64,000 bases of DNA from Saprospiraceae bacterium (GTDB lineage Bacteria; Bacteroidota; Bacteroidia; Chitinophagales; Saprospiraceae). The translations under genes and the position numbers were made by a program. The stretch is from positions 124,001 to 188,000 of the forward strand of contig JADKBS010000014.1 in the NCBI GenBank assembly GCA_016714985.1, in the 5' to 3' direction. Below the pieces are notes generated by a model, which was given only the letters and a program-made list of their open reading frames with translations, did not search any database and was not told where the DNA came from. Of this stretch, positions 24,950 to 33,042 are shown in pieces (within the stretch, counting starts at the first letter, position 1; every line of letters starts with the position of its first letter).

Positions 24950-24957
24950 AGGTCGGT

Positions 24958-25206
24958 TTAGTCCAATTCTTCGATGTTCAGTCCCCAGTCGCCGACGATT
25001 TTCACCAAGGTGCTGCTTTCGAGGTCGTCTCCGGCTACCCGCAGTACCCGGTCGCAGTCTTCGAGGTCAAGGGTGCATCGCTCGACGCCGGGGACGGATT
25101 CCAGTGCTTGGCAAAGCGCCCATGCTTCGTGCGGAAGGCGGATGTTCGATTTGAAGATAAGTACGTCGGGCATGGCAGGTGTGGTTGAGTTTTGTTCAAA
25201 TTGCAT
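24958..25206 (-). CDS. Small hypothetical protein, ferredoxin-like/HMA-like
   Basis: A protein of 71-82 aa; the ATG at 25173 (MPDVLIFKSNI) gives the more compact product. The pattern 'VLIFKSNIRLPHEAWALCQA', 'SVPGVERCTLDLEDCDRVLR', 'STLVKIVGDWGLNIEEL' is beta-alpha-beta-beta-alpha-beta-like and recalls heavy-metal-associated small domains, but the CxxC metal site is absent. Similar small proteins are common in Bacteroidota without assigned function. It is placed 8 bp before the GyrI-like gene. Confidence 0.65.
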   Translation of the reverse strand: MQFEQNSTTPAMPDVLIFKSNIRLPHEAWALCQALESVPGVERCTLDLEDCDRVLRVAGDDLESSTLVKIVGDWGLNIEELD

Positions 25207-25327
25207 GAATCGTGGTTATGAAAAGGGTATGACCTCAAGTATAGCCCCTTTACAACGGCCAAGGATAATGACGAATAACCGCCCAAAATTACTTTAAAAG
25301 CGCTTGAAATTGTTCGAGCTGGGGGTT

Positions 25328-25427
25328 GCCCCTGACCCAATAAAGTGGAACCCACGGATTATAATTTATCGGAAATCCATCATTTTGAGGCTCCGAGGTC
25401 TGTGGGTTCTCCTTTAGGGTAAGGGGC
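25328..25427. repeat. Long imperfect inverted repeat between small genes
   Basis: The arms 25328-25358 (GCCCCTGACCC...GGAACCCAC) and 25397-25427 (complement GCCCCTTACCC...GAGAACCCAC) pair along about 30 positions with mismatches; the loop is about 38 nt. It lies just downstream of the DinB gene on its coding strand and could work as a terminator or mRNA stabiliser. Confidence 0.55.
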
Positions 25428-25435
25428 GAACGTCC

Positions 25436-25927
25436 CTACTGCTCATCCGCACTCGGCCCATAGCTGCCCGGTATTGGGATATTCAGCAGGCGCAAGTAAA
25501 CGCCCAATTGTGCCCGGTGGTGGATAATTTGGCTGATGGTCATGCGCACCACGCCCCATCGGTCTGTTTCCCAGAGCACCATTTCGCCGTGGCGCATTAC
25601 CCAACGCTCGCCCAGTTTCGAGGTGTTTTCCTCGATGAGTTGGGTCTTGGCATCCAAGAGGCTTTTCTCGAAAATTTCGAGGATTTCGTCGGCACTGCTT
25701 ACTTGTTTGGGTTCCCAACTACTAACGGCAAAGTCGATTTCGTCCATGTTGAATGCCATTGAAATCCAAGTGGGCAGTTCGGCGATGTGGGTGGCCAGCG
25801 GCCCCATTTTCATGCTTTTTTCGTGCGGCGCCCAGTCGAGTTTGTCAGTGGGGATTCGGGCGAGCATCTTTCGGGTGGTGATTGCTTCTTCTTCTAACTC
25901 TCTGATAAACAAGGAGATAATCGTCAT
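25436..25927 (-). CDS. DinB family protein (four-helix metal-dependent hydrolase-like)
   Basis: A protein of 163 aa. The DinB four-helix pattern is visible: 'RELEEEAITTRKMLARIPTD', 'KMGPLATHIAELPTWISMAF' (first His), and 'MTISQIIHHRAQLGVYLRLL' (the H-H-R of the last helix). These three His are the usual metal ligands. Family members include thiol transferases and many stress proteins of unknown reaction. It is monocistronic on the minus strand. Confidence 0.88.
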   Translation of the reverse strand: MTIISLFIRELEEEAITTRKMLARIPTDKLDWAPHEKSMKMGPLATHIAELPTWISMAFNMDEIDFAVSSWEPKQVSSADEILEIFEKSLLDAKTQLIEENTSKLGERWVMRHGEMVLWETDRWGVVRMTISQIIHHRAQLGVYLRLLNIPIPGSYGPSADEQ

Positions 25928-26040
25928 AATGATTTAAGTTTTGATGAATAATGGGGCAAAGATGGAGGTGGGCACTGACAGCTGTGTGTCAGTGAGGATT
26001 TGGCTTTTTGAAAAAAATGTTTAAAAAGGAAAAAATATTT

Positions 26041-26619
26041 TTAGCCTTTCAGCGCCTTCTCAATCCCCCTATCCGGCACAATCCAAACAACCGCCACCAC
26101 TGCAAACAAGAATAAGGAAATGCCCGGTTTCCAAAGCGCAATCGGGATGGCAGCGAGGTAGGCCAATTGCGAAGCGATGCCCTTGATTCTTACCTTTTCC
26201 ATGGCGGCCACCAATTTTTCGTCGTGCTTTTGGCTGCTTGCGATGACCTGTTGCAGGGCAAAAAACGCCATGCCAGCAAGTGCCAGCACGATGGCATATA
26301 CCACTACCGTGTTTGTCTCGAAATGGTTTTCGCCCATCCAAGCTGTGGCGAAGGGGACGAGCGAAAGAAAGAACAGCAGCAGCATGTTCGACCAGATGAT
26401 ACCGCCGCTTACCCGTTGGACAGTGTGCATCAAATGGTGGTGGTTGCCCCAATAAATGCCCACATAAATAAAGCTCAACACGTAGCTTAGAAACTTGGGC
26501 CAGAGCTTGAGCAAGTCACCCCATTCAGCGCCATGCGGCACTTTCAATTCCAAAACCATGATGGTGATAATGATGGCGAGCACGCCGTCGCTGAAGGCTT
26601 CCAGTCGGTTCTTTTCCAT
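26041..26619 (-). CDS. TMEM175 family potassium channel-like membrane protein (DUF1211)
   Basis: A protein of 192 aa with six hydrophobic helices. The N-terminal helix carries the family signature 'RLEAFSDGVLAIIITIMVLE' (F-S-D-G-x-x-A-I), which lines the pore. The second region has 'YVGIYWGNHHHLMHTVQRV'. Bacterial TMEM175 proteins are tetrameric, leaky K+ channels of the inner membrane. It starts at ATG 26619. No partner genes are evident. Confidence 0.9.
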   Translation of the reverse strand: MEKNRLEAFSDGVLAIIITIMVLELKVPHGAEWGDLLKLWPKFLSYVLSFIYVGIYWGNHHHLMHTVQRVSGGIIWSNMLLLFFLSLVPFATAWMGENHFETNTVVVYAIVLALAGMAFFALQQVIASSQKHDEKLVAAMEKVRIKGIASQLAYLAAIPIALWKPGISLFLFAVVAVVWIVPDRGIEKALKG

Positions 26620-26828
26620 TGGAGAGTTTTTGGCAAAGAAAGGGGTTTTATGGTTTGTTTAGCATGGTTGTATCTTAAATCCATCGCAATGCCAAGCCAG
26701 TACCCGCAGCATTACCTGAATCCGGGGCGATTGACGGCGACTTGATAAAACCAGGCGAAGAGTTATCGGCTGATTATTAGGAAAATATGGAGGATTTTAC
26801 GTCAATTTGAGGCTTAAAATCAAATACG

Positions 26829-27854
26829 ATGAAAGCCACCATCCTTCAAATCCTGTTTGTCACAATTCTGTTCACCCAATTCAGCTGTAAGAATGAGGGT
26901 CAAGCTCCTGCCACCGGGGAGCCTATTGCGGACAGCTCCCAAGCGCAGCCGGAAGCGGGCGTGCGCATGATTCCCATCCAAACGGCAGCGGGTACTTACA
27001 ACGTTTGGACCCGCAAGTTCGGCGACAACCCCAAGGTAAAAGTGCTGTTGCTGCACGGCGGCCCGGCCATGGGCTGCGAGTACATGGAGTGCTTCCGGGA
27101 CTTTTTCCCGAAGGAAGGCTTTGAGTTCTACGAGTACGACCAGCTTGGCTGCAACCGCTCCGACCAGCCCGACAACGACGACCTCTGGACAACGGCCCGC
27201 TACGTAGAAGAGGTGGAGCAGTTGCGGCAGGCCCTCGGCATGACGAAGGACAATTTCTACATCCTCGGCAACTCTTGGGGCGGCATCCTCGGCATGGAGT
27301 ACGCCCTGAAGTACCAGGACAACCTCAAGGGCCTCATCGTGAGCAATATGCAGGGCAGCATCCCCGCCTATGAGAAGTACAACAACGTGCTGCGCAGCCA
27401 GATGCGCAAATCGCTGATTGACAGTCTTACTGTTTTTGAGAAAAAAGAGGACTACAAGAACCCTGTTTACATGGACTTGGTGATGAAGGAGTACTACACC
27501 AAGCATATCTGCCGACTAAAAGAATGGCCCGATGCCGTGAACCGCTCCTTCTCGCACATGAACGAGCATATCTATGTGCTGATGCAAGGCCCCAGCGAGT
27601 TCAAGGTCGGTGGTCGCCTGCTCACTTGGGATATCATGGGCCAGTTAAAAACCATCAAAGTGCCCACCTTAATGATTGGTGCCAAATATGACACAATGGA
27701 CCCCGCCGCCATGGAGGCAATGAGCAAACTGGTGCAGAAGGGCCGCTACCTCTACTGCCCGGAAGGCTCGCACCTGAGCATGTGGGACGACCAAGCGCAC
27801 TACTATCCAGGCGTGGTTCAGTTTATCAAGGATGTGGATGGAGGAAGGATGTAG
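26829..27854 (+). CDS. Alpha/beta-hydrolase lipoprotein, proline iminopeptidase-like (S33)
   Basis: A protein of 341 aa. The N-terminus 'ILQILFVTILFTQFSCKNEG' is a lipoprotein signal with Cys at about 20, so the enzyme is probably membrane-anchored in the periplasm or at the surface. Catalytic features: oxyanion region 'LLLHGGPAMGCEYM', nucleophile elbow 'GNSWGGILG' (Ser), Asp in 'YDTMDPAAM' and His in 'GSHLSMWDD'. S33 enzymes release N-terminal proline or related residues from peptides. The wide spacing upstream suggests its own promoter. Confidence 0.9.
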   Translation: MKATILQILFVTILFTQFSCKNEGQAPATGEPIADSSQAQPEAGVRMIPIQTAAGTYNVWTRKFGDNPKVKVLLLHGGPAMGCEYMECFRDFFPKEGFEFYEYDQLGCNRSDQPDNDDLWTTARYVEEVEQLRQALGMTKDNFYILGNSWGGILGMEYALKYQDNLKGLIVSNMQGSIPAYEKYNNVLRSQMRKSLIDSLTVFEKKEDYKNPVYMDLVMKEYYTKHICRLKEWPDAVNRSFSHMNEHIYVLMQGPSEFKVGGRLLTWDIMGQLKTIKVPTLMIGAKYDTMDPAAMEAMSKLVQKGRYLYCPEGSHLSMWDDQAHYYPGVVQFIKDVDGGRM

Positions 27855-27994
27855 GTGGCAGTTCGACAGTGGGCAGTGGGCAGTCAGGGTGCAGTCTGGT
27901 AGTCTCCCGGCGTTCACCTAGGCACTGGCTAAACATCCCGAGAAATCGGGACAAGACCTGTAAAACTGGCTGCCAACTGTCGAACTGCCTACTA
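27852..27994. repeat. Inverted repeat flanking the hydrolase/Uma2 junction
   Basis: The arms 27852-27870 (TAGGTGGCAGTTCGACAGT) and 27975-27994 (complement TAGTAGGCAGTTCGACAGTT) match except for two bases. A second small hairpin CATCCCGAGAAATCGGGA lies inside. The outer arms overlap the ends of both convergent genes, so the structure could terminate either transcript. Confidence 0.6.
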
Positions 27995-28561
27995 GAAAAT
28001 TCTGTCCAAGCCAAGCTCAAAGCCTTCTAGGACAAGGCTTTTGACCGTGCCGGTAACCTCTATGAAATCGGCGAGTTCATAGGTGCCATCAACGAGGCGG
28101 AAGATTTCGACATTTTTATAAGATGGATCAACTAGCCAAAACTCGGGTATTCCGAACTGCTCGTAAATTTTCTTTTTGATGATACGGTCTCTTTTCACAG
28201 AACCAGGTGACAAGATTTCAACGATTAAATCGGGGATGCCGATGACCACTTGTTCGTTTTCATCCAAGATAAATTGCTTGTCTTTTCCAACGAAAAAAAT
28301 ATCGGGCTGCGGCACATTATGCTCATCCAAAACCACATCGAGCGGTGCAAAAAATACCTCACCAATAGGCTTAGATTCGAGGTGTTTTTCAATTGCAAAA
28401 GCAATTTTGCGCACCAACCGCTGGTGCTGTAAGGTAGGGGATGCCTTTCTCATTAGTTCTCCGTTTATCAGTTCATACTGGAAGTTGTCGTCGTCGTCGA
28501 ACTCCATTTCACGGTACTTCCGGTAGGTCAGCATTTTTTCCAAAACTTCCATCGTCGTCAA
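27992..28561 (-). CDS. Uma2 family endonuclease-like protein (DUF820)
   Basis: A protein of 189 aa with the PD-(D/E)xK-like Uma2 fold: 'YELINGELMRKASPTLQHQR', 'VFFAPLDVVLDEHNVPQPDI', 'IPDLIVEILSPGSVKRDRII' and 'KKKIYEQFGIPEFWLVDPSY'. The P-D, E-I-L-S-P and K-x-x-x-Y elements are the presumed active site. These genes are abundant in cyanobacteria and Bacteroidota and are often mobile; the physiological role is not established. It starts at ATG 28561 (or ATG 28552). Confidence 0.9.
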   Translation of the reverse strand: MTTMEVLEKMLTYRKYREMEFDDDDNFQYELINGELMRKASPTLQHQRLVRKIAFAIEKHLESKPIGEVFFAPLDVVLDEHNVPQPDIFFVGKDKQFILDENEQVVIGIPDLIVEILSPGSVKRDRIIKKKIYEQFGIPEFWLVDPSYKNVEIFRLVDGTYELADFIEVTGTVKSLVLEGFELGLDRIF

Positions 28562-28602
28562 TTTTTATGCAAGGTAGGGCATTTTGTTAAAAAAACCAGC
28601 CA

Positions 28603-29316
28603 CTAACCAATCACCTTCCCCTCGATAAACGCCATAAATTCCTCCCGTTTCCCCTTGCTCACGGGCAGTTGCTCCTTGCCGATGTGCAGTACGTTCCCCT
28701 CGATTTTCTGCACGGCGTCAATGTTCACGATATAGGTGCGGTGGATCCGGATAAATTTTGCTGAAGGCAATTCCTCCTCCAACCGCTGCATGGCCAGCCT
28801 CGCCACGATGCGCTGCGTAGTTGTGTGGATGCGCACGTACTCCCGCAGGCTCTCAATGAAAAGGATGTCGGCGAAGTTCACTTTGATGATTTGGTGGTCG
28901 GTTTTTACGAAGAAATAATCCTCCTTTATTTCTTGTGCCAACTGTTCACCCCTTTGGGGTCGACTACCCACTAATTTCGAAACCGCCTTGTAAAACCGCC
29001 CAAACTCAATCGGCTTCAACAAGTAATCCAGCACATCCAACTCATAGCCTTCGAGGGCAAATTCGGAATAGGCCGTTGTCAGCACCACGGCAGGCGGGTT
29101 TTTTAGCATCCGCAGGAGTTGCAGACCAGTGAGGTCGGGCATCTGGATGTCCAAGAAGAGGAGGTCAACGGGTTTTTCCTGCAAAATGGCCTTTGCAGCA
29201 ATGGCACTATGGGCCGTGCCGATAACCGTCAATTCGGGGATTTTGGCGGCGTAGGCCAGCAACAGCTCCACGGCTGGCTTTTCATCATCCACGATTAGGG
29301 TTTTTGTTTGAAACAT
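28603..29316 (-). CDS. LytTR-type response regulator (LytT/AlgR-like)
   Basis: A protein of 237 aa from ATG 29316 ('MFQTKTLIVDDEKPAVELLL'). The receiver domain has the D-D pair at 'VDDE', phospho-Asp in 'LLFLDIQMPDLTG', Thr in 'VVLTTAYSEFA' and Lys in 'LDYLLKPIEF'. The C-terminal LytTR DNA-binding domain starts about residue 135 ('DYFFVKTDHQIIKVNFADIL', 'FIRIHRTYIVNIDAVQKIEG'). The natural partner is the LytS-type kinase at 30901-31896, also on the minus strand, but two plus-strand genes lie between them. Confidence 0.93.
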   Translation of the reverse strand: MFQTKTLIVDDEKPAVELLLAYAAKIPELTVIGTAHSAIAAKAILQEKPVDLLFLDIQMPDLTGLQLLRMLKNPPAVVLTTAYSEFALEGYELDVLDYLLKPIEFGRFYKAVSKLVGSRPQRGEQLAQEIKEDYFFVKTDHQIIKVNFADILFIESLREYVRIHTTTQRIVARLAMQRLEEELPSAKFIRIHRTYIVNIDAVQKIEGNVLHIGKEQLPVSKGKREEFMAFIEGKVIG

Positions 29317-29389
29317 TTTGTGATAAAATTTCAAAAAAAATGCACGAATTTGGTTTTATTGTTTTACATTCGCCACTCAATCACCCGTT

Positions 29390-29662
29390 ATGCCGACTGT
29401 AAAATTCACCTACGCCTTGCGGCGGTTTTTTCCTTCGTTGAAAGACACAGAAGTCAGCAGCGAGAGCCTGCCCGACCTCCTGCAAAGTATTGACGCCCAT
29501 TACCCCGGCATCCGCACCTATGTGGTGGATGAGCGGGGTGCCTTGCGCAAGCACGTCCTCATCTTCATTGACGGCGAAGTTATCAACGACCGCTCAACAC
29601 TCAGCGACCAATTTAGCGAAAATAGTGAGATACATATCATGCAATCCTTGTCAGGAGGTTGA
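29390..29662 (+). CDS. MoaD/ThiS family ubiquitin-like sulfur carrier
   Basis: A protein of 90 aa with a beta-grasp pattern ('TVKFTYALRRFFPSLKDTEV', 'DLLQSIDAHYPGIRTYVVDE', 'HVLIFIDGEVINDRSTLSD'). It ends in 'LSGG', the C-terminal Gly-Gly that is adenylated and thiocarboxylated in this family. No moa or thi genes are nearby, so it is an orphan carrier. It is followed by a BNR-repeat gene, and its stop codon is part of the left arm of a 35-bp perfect hairpin. Confidence 0.88.
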   Translation: MPTVKFTYALRRFFPSLKDTEVSSESLPDLLQSIDAHYPGIRTYVVDERGALRKHVLIFIDGEVINDRSTLSDQFSENSEIHIMQSLSGG

Positions 29663-29740
29663 TAAAGTTGATGGGGTTGATAAGGGTTGATGAGAACCCG
29701 GGCCCCATCAACCCTTATCAACCCCATCAACTTTATCAAC
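29658..29740 (+). repeat. Perfect 35-bp inverted repeat (hairpin) between moaD-like and BNR genes
   Basis: The arms 29658-29692 and 29706-29740 are exact reverse complements over 35 bp, with a 13-nt loop (AGAACCCGGGCCC). The arm is itself built from repeated GTTGAT-like units. The left arm contains the moaD-like stop codon, and the right arm ends 4 bp before the ATG of the next gene. An mRNA would carry a very stable stem over the ribosome-binding region of the downstream gene. Confidence 0.95.
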
Positions 29741-29744
29741 AAAT

Positions 29745-30821
29745 ATGAAAAATTCCCTCCTCCTCGGCACCCGCAAGGGCCTCATCGTTTGCCGTCGGCA
29801 ACACGGCAACTGGAAAATCAGCGACCTCCACTTCGAGGGCGTGCCCGTCTCCATCGCCTACGCCGACGAGCGCAACGGCACTTGGTGGGCCTGCCTCGAC
29901 CACGGCCATTGGGGCGTAAAGCTCCACCGTTCCAACGACGAAGGCCGCACTTGGGCGGAAGTCAACGCCCCCGCTTACCCCGAAGGTGCTGAAATCAAGC
30001 CCGGCGAAGCAGCCACTACCCGCTACCTCTGGTCGGTGGCGCACGGCGGCGTCAACAACCCAAACCGACTTTGGATTGGCACCGAACCCGGTGGTCTTTT
30101 TCGCAGCGACGATGGTGGCGAGAACTTTCAATTCATCGAGCCGCTCTGGAACCACCCCAGCCGAACGGGCTGGATGGGCGCTGGGTGTGACCATGCTGGT
30201 ATCCATTCCATCGTCGTTGACCCACGCAACGAAGACCGCCTGCTGGTCGGCGTGAGCGTGGCCGGGGTGTTTGAAACAACCGACGCTGGTCAAACTTGGG
30301 CCGTGCGCAACAAGGGCATGTTCGCCGAGTACCTGCCCGACCCCGAAAGCGAAGTGGGGCAAGACCCGCACATTCTCGTAGCTGCGCCCTCGAACCCCGA
30401 CGTGATTTGGCAGCAAAACCATTGCGGCGTCTATCGCTCGGTGGATGCTGGCGCAAATTGGCAGAACGTTTCCGATGTACACGGAATCGCCAAGTTCGGC
30501 TTCGGCATTGCCGTCGCACACGACAACCCCGACCAAGCATGGGTGGCCCCCGGCACCAGTGACGAGAAGCGGGTTGCCTTCGGCAATGCCCTCTGCATCT
30601 GCCGCACCGACGATGGCGGCCAATCGTGGCAAACCTTCCGAAAGGGATTGCCGCAGGAGCATTGCTTCGACATCGTTTACCGCCATGCCCTCGCCGCCGC
30701 TGGCGACGACGTGGTTTTCGGCACGACGACTGGCAATGTTTTTACCTCCAACGATAGGGGTGAATCTTGGGATTTGTTGAGCAATTACCTGCCGATGGTG
30801 TATTCTGTGCAGTTGATTTGA
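29745..30821 (+). CDS. BNR/sialidase-like beta-propeller protein (WD40/YVTN/BNR-like)
   Basis: A protein of 358 aa without a clear signal peptide. It has repeated Asp-box blades: 'RSNDEGRTWAEV', 'RSDDGGENFQFI', 'ETTDAGQTWAVR', 'RSVDAGANWQNV', 'RTDDGGQSWQTF' and 'TSNDRGESWDLL', each S-x-D-x-G-x-x-W. This forms a five- or six-bladed propeller of the 'exo-alpha-sialidase-like' group, most members of which have no proven glycosidase activity. It begins 4 bp after the 35-bp hairpin and probably shares a transcript with the MoaD-like gene. Confidence 0.85.
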   Translation: MKNSLLLGTRKGLIVCRRQHGNWKISDLHFEGVPVSIAYADERNGTWWACLDHGHWGVKLHRSNDEGRTWAEVNAPAYPEGAEIKPGEAATTRYLWSVAHGGVNNPNRLWIGTEPGGLFRSDDGGENFQFIEPLWNHPSRTGWMGAGCDHAGIHSIVVDPRNEDRLLVGVSVAGVFETTDAGQTWAVRNKGMFAEYLPDPESEVGQDPHILVAAPSNPDVIWQQNHCGVYRSVDAGANWQNVSDVHGIAKFGFGIAVAHDNPDQAWVAPGTSDEKRVAFGNALCICRTDDGGQSWQTFRKGLPQEHCFDIVYRHALAAAGDDVVFGTTTGNVFTSNDRGESWDLLSNYLPMVYSVQLI

Positions 30822-30831
30822 GTTGGGATGC

Positions 30832-30895
30832 GAGGAGGATGGTTACACAGATTAAATCCGTTGGAATCAGTCCAATCCGTGTAACCATCCTCCTA
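30832..30895. terminator. 22-bp inverted repeat between convergent BNR and kinase genes
   Basis: The arms 30832-30853 and 30874-30895 ('AGGAGGATGGTTACAC' and complement) pair at 20 of 22 positions around a 20-nt loop. It sits in the 79-bp gap between two converging stop codons, so it is a likely bidirectional terminator, although no long T run follows. Confidence 0.6.
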
Positions 30896-30900
30896 GCGTT

Positions 30901-31896
30901 TCAAAGCACCAGCTTTAGCTGGACGGAATAAATCCCGTTATCCGCTTTTTGCGAAAGCTCATAGCTACCCGGATAGGCCAAATCCAACAGCCGCTGGGCA
31001 TTTTTCAGGCCGACGCCTCCACCTTGATTTGTCATTGCCGAAGGCAACCCAAAACTGTTTTCCACGGAGAAACTCAATTGCCCATCCTCTACGGTCAGAT
31101 TTATGCGTATGAATGCATCAGGATTGGCGTCCACATCGCAGTGCTTGAAGCTGTTTTCGATGAAATTGATGAGCAGCAGCGGCGCAATTTCATGCTGATT
31201 TTCAATGCCTTCGTCATAAAAATCCACGTCCAGCGCATCGCCGTGGCGTAGGCGTTGCAGCGCAATAAAATCCTGCAACAGTTCGGCCTCCTTTAGCAGG
31301 CTGACCCGCTCCCGGCTGCCATCGTAGAGGTGGTAGCGCATGATTTTGGAGAGCGTTGCAATCATCGGGGCGGTGTTCGGGTGCTGGCGGTAGGCGAGGG
31401 AGTAGATATTGTTCAAGGTGTTGAAGAGGAAATGGGGGTTCACTTGTGTTTTGAGAAATTTCAGCTCGCCCTCCAGTTTTTCTTTTTGTAAAAACGTGGT
31501 CCGTTCCCGGTCCCGAAACCACTGCATGAAGCCGCCGAACATGGTGCTGAGGAGGAACAGCGCCAGTACTTGCACCGATAGGAAGAAGTAGGCAGGCCAG
31601 CCGTAGCGTTCACACAAGTAAAGTCCGAAAAGGTGGTTGGTCTGGAATCGGAGCAAAATCAGAACAAGCACTAACCCAATCCCCAGCATTGCGAAGCGGC
31701 TGTATTGCTTTTCCAATAAATTAGGCAGTATAAAAAATAGGTTGCTATAGATGACCAGCCCACCAAAAACGATGCTGTTCCAGACAAAGGCCCAGCCCTG
31801 TGCCCGGTCGCCAAGCAGCGTGCCGCCCGTGCCAACGACGGTCAGGTAGAATAGCCAAAAGACCAGATGGCCGATGATTGAAACTTTGTTTTTCAT
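30901..31896 (-). CDS. LytS-type sensor histidine kinase (His_kinase family)
   Basis: A protein of 331 aa from ATG 31896 ('MKNKVSIIGHLVFWLFYLTV'); a longer frame upstream is not convincing. Four hydrophobic helices are followed by the His_kinase box 'LKTQVNPHFLFNTLNNIYSL' with the phospho-His, and the ATPase region 'IAPLLLINFIENSFKHCDVD' and 'GGGVGLKNAQRLL'. Such kinases phosphorylate LytTR regulators; the partner is the gene at 28603-29316, now separated by an opposite-strand gene pair. Confidence 0.92.
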   Translation of the reverse strand: MKNKVSIIGHLVFWLFYLTVVGTGGTLLGDRAQGWAFVWNSIVFGGLVIYSNLFFILPNLLEKQYSRFAMLGIGLVLVLILLRFQTNHLFGLYLCERYGWPAYFFLSVQVLALFLLSTMFGGFMQWFRDRERTTFLQKEKLEGELKFLKTQVNPHFLFNTLNNIYSLAYRQHPNTAPMIATLSKIMRYHLYDGSRERVSLLKEAELLQDFIALQRLRHGDALDVDFYDEGIENQHEIAPLLLINFIENSFKHCDVDANPDAFIRINLTVEDGQLSFSVENSFGLPSAMTNQGGGVGLKNAQRLLDLAYPGSYELSQKADNGIYSVQLKLVL

Positions 31897-31973
31897 GGTG
31901 GCCAAAGGTAAGTATTGCCTCGTTTGGCCGCTGAAAATTGCAACGAACGGCTCGATTTGCGCAGCGAACCAAC

Positions 31974-32014
31974 AAAAAAAGCAGCCGGCGGGGCTTCCCA
32001 ACCAACTGCTTTTA
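31974..32014 (-). terminator. Rho-independent terminator of the hemerythrin gene
   Basis: On the minus strand AGCAGTTGG (32010-32002) pairs with CCGGCTGCT (31988-31980), followed by a run of T (complement of A 31974-31980). It lies 34 bp after the hemerythrin stop, before the LytS-type kinase gene. Confidence 0.7.
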
Positions 32015-32047
32015 AATTGTTTTCAAACGGTTTCACCTTGTTCTAGC

Positions 32048-32734
32048 TTAAAAAGCGGCTATCATTAGCTTGCTCTCCAGTTTGAGAACATCGGGGGTCG
32101 GCAATGTCTTTTTAGCAATGGCCATCACTTGCTCGAAGAAAGCAGGCGGCGCACCAGCTTGGATACCGGCGAGGAGTTCTATCCGCTCATTCAGGTTCAA
32201 GGCAGGGATGAGGTATTTTGCCCATGAAAGCATCACTTCGGGCGGGATGCTGCGAACGATTTGGACGTGCAGCCCGATGATTTCCATGTCCGAAAAATGC
32301 TTCCAAAGCAGCTGTTGCGTCACGGTTTCTTCCTCCAACATGTGCTCCAGGTGGGCAGCGTACAGCTTGCCGAGGTCTTGGTAAAAAGCGTAGCCCATCG
32401 CCCTTGCCTTGGTGTCTGAGAGGCGTGGGTCAAGGATTGCCTCCAATTTGGCCAATACCTCAACTTGAAGCGCTTCGAGGGCAACATGGTCTTGCTCGTC
32501 GTGGTCGGCACTGCCGGGCACTCGCTGTTCCAAGGATTTCAGGATGAACTCGTTTTCGAGGTGAGCATGCTCTTCGAGCAATCCACCGAACTCGTCTAAC
32601 TGGGATTTCAGGTCGGCGACTTGGGCCTTGTCGGTGTAGTCCAAATTGCCTGCTTTCATGATGAGCTGCGCAAAAGCATAACGGATGCCCTTGTGCGGTG
32701 TGACTACGAGCGATGGTCGGGTTGATTGTTCCAT
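32048..32734 (-). CDS. Hemerythrin-like domain protein
   Basis: A protein of 228 aa. The HHE-type His/Glu ligands occur in order: 'TPHKGIRYAFAQLI' , 'LEEHAHLENEFILKSLE' , 'DHDEQDHVALEALQ' and 'YAAHLEHMLEEETVTQQLLW'. This fits a four-helix di-iron O2/NO-binding bundle in the N-terminal 150 residues, followed by an extra helical region ('PEVMLSWAKYLIPALNLNER'). Roles in the family include oxygen or nitrosative-stress sensing. Monocistronic, with its own terminator downstream. Confidence 0.88.
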   Translation of the reverse strand: MEQSTRPSLVVTPHKGIRYAFAQLIMKAGNLDYTDKAQVADLKSQLDEFGGLLEEHAHLENEFILKSLEQRVPGSADHDEQDHVALEALQVEVLAKLEAILDPRLSDTKARAMGYAFYQDLGKLYAAHLEHMLEEETVTQQLLWKHFSDMEIIGLHVQIVRSIPPEVMLSWAKYLIPALNLNERIELLAGIQAGAPPAFFEQVMAIAKKTLPTPDVLKLESKLMIAAF

Positions 32735-33042
32735 TTGAATTCTTTTTAGGTTTGAAAAATTAAGACTTTAGATGGGAGACATTAGACATTAGATGAAGGC
32801 TAGTCTAATTTCTAAAGTCTATTTTCTATTGTCCAATCACGCTGCAAAGGTGCAGGCAAGACCCCGGCACTCGAAATCACATGAAAGGAGGGAAGTAGGA
32901 GTGTTTTGGTAGGTACACACCACATGATTATGTGATAAGCACAATGGCGCTTTTCCATTCGCAGGAATAATCACGCCATTCGTTGCATTTTTCTGAAAGG
33001 GACTGACCGAATCCCCAGTTTTGCCCTGCAATTCAAAAAAAC
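32735..33042. other. 308-bp intergenic region upstream of the efflux operon
   Basis: It contains an imperfect inverted/direct repeat of 'GACTTTAGA'-like units (about 32764-32834, with GACTTTAGA and complement TCTAAAGTC) and otherwise no recognisable gene or exact promoter. The promoter of the tolC-like gene should be here. Confidence 0.4.
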
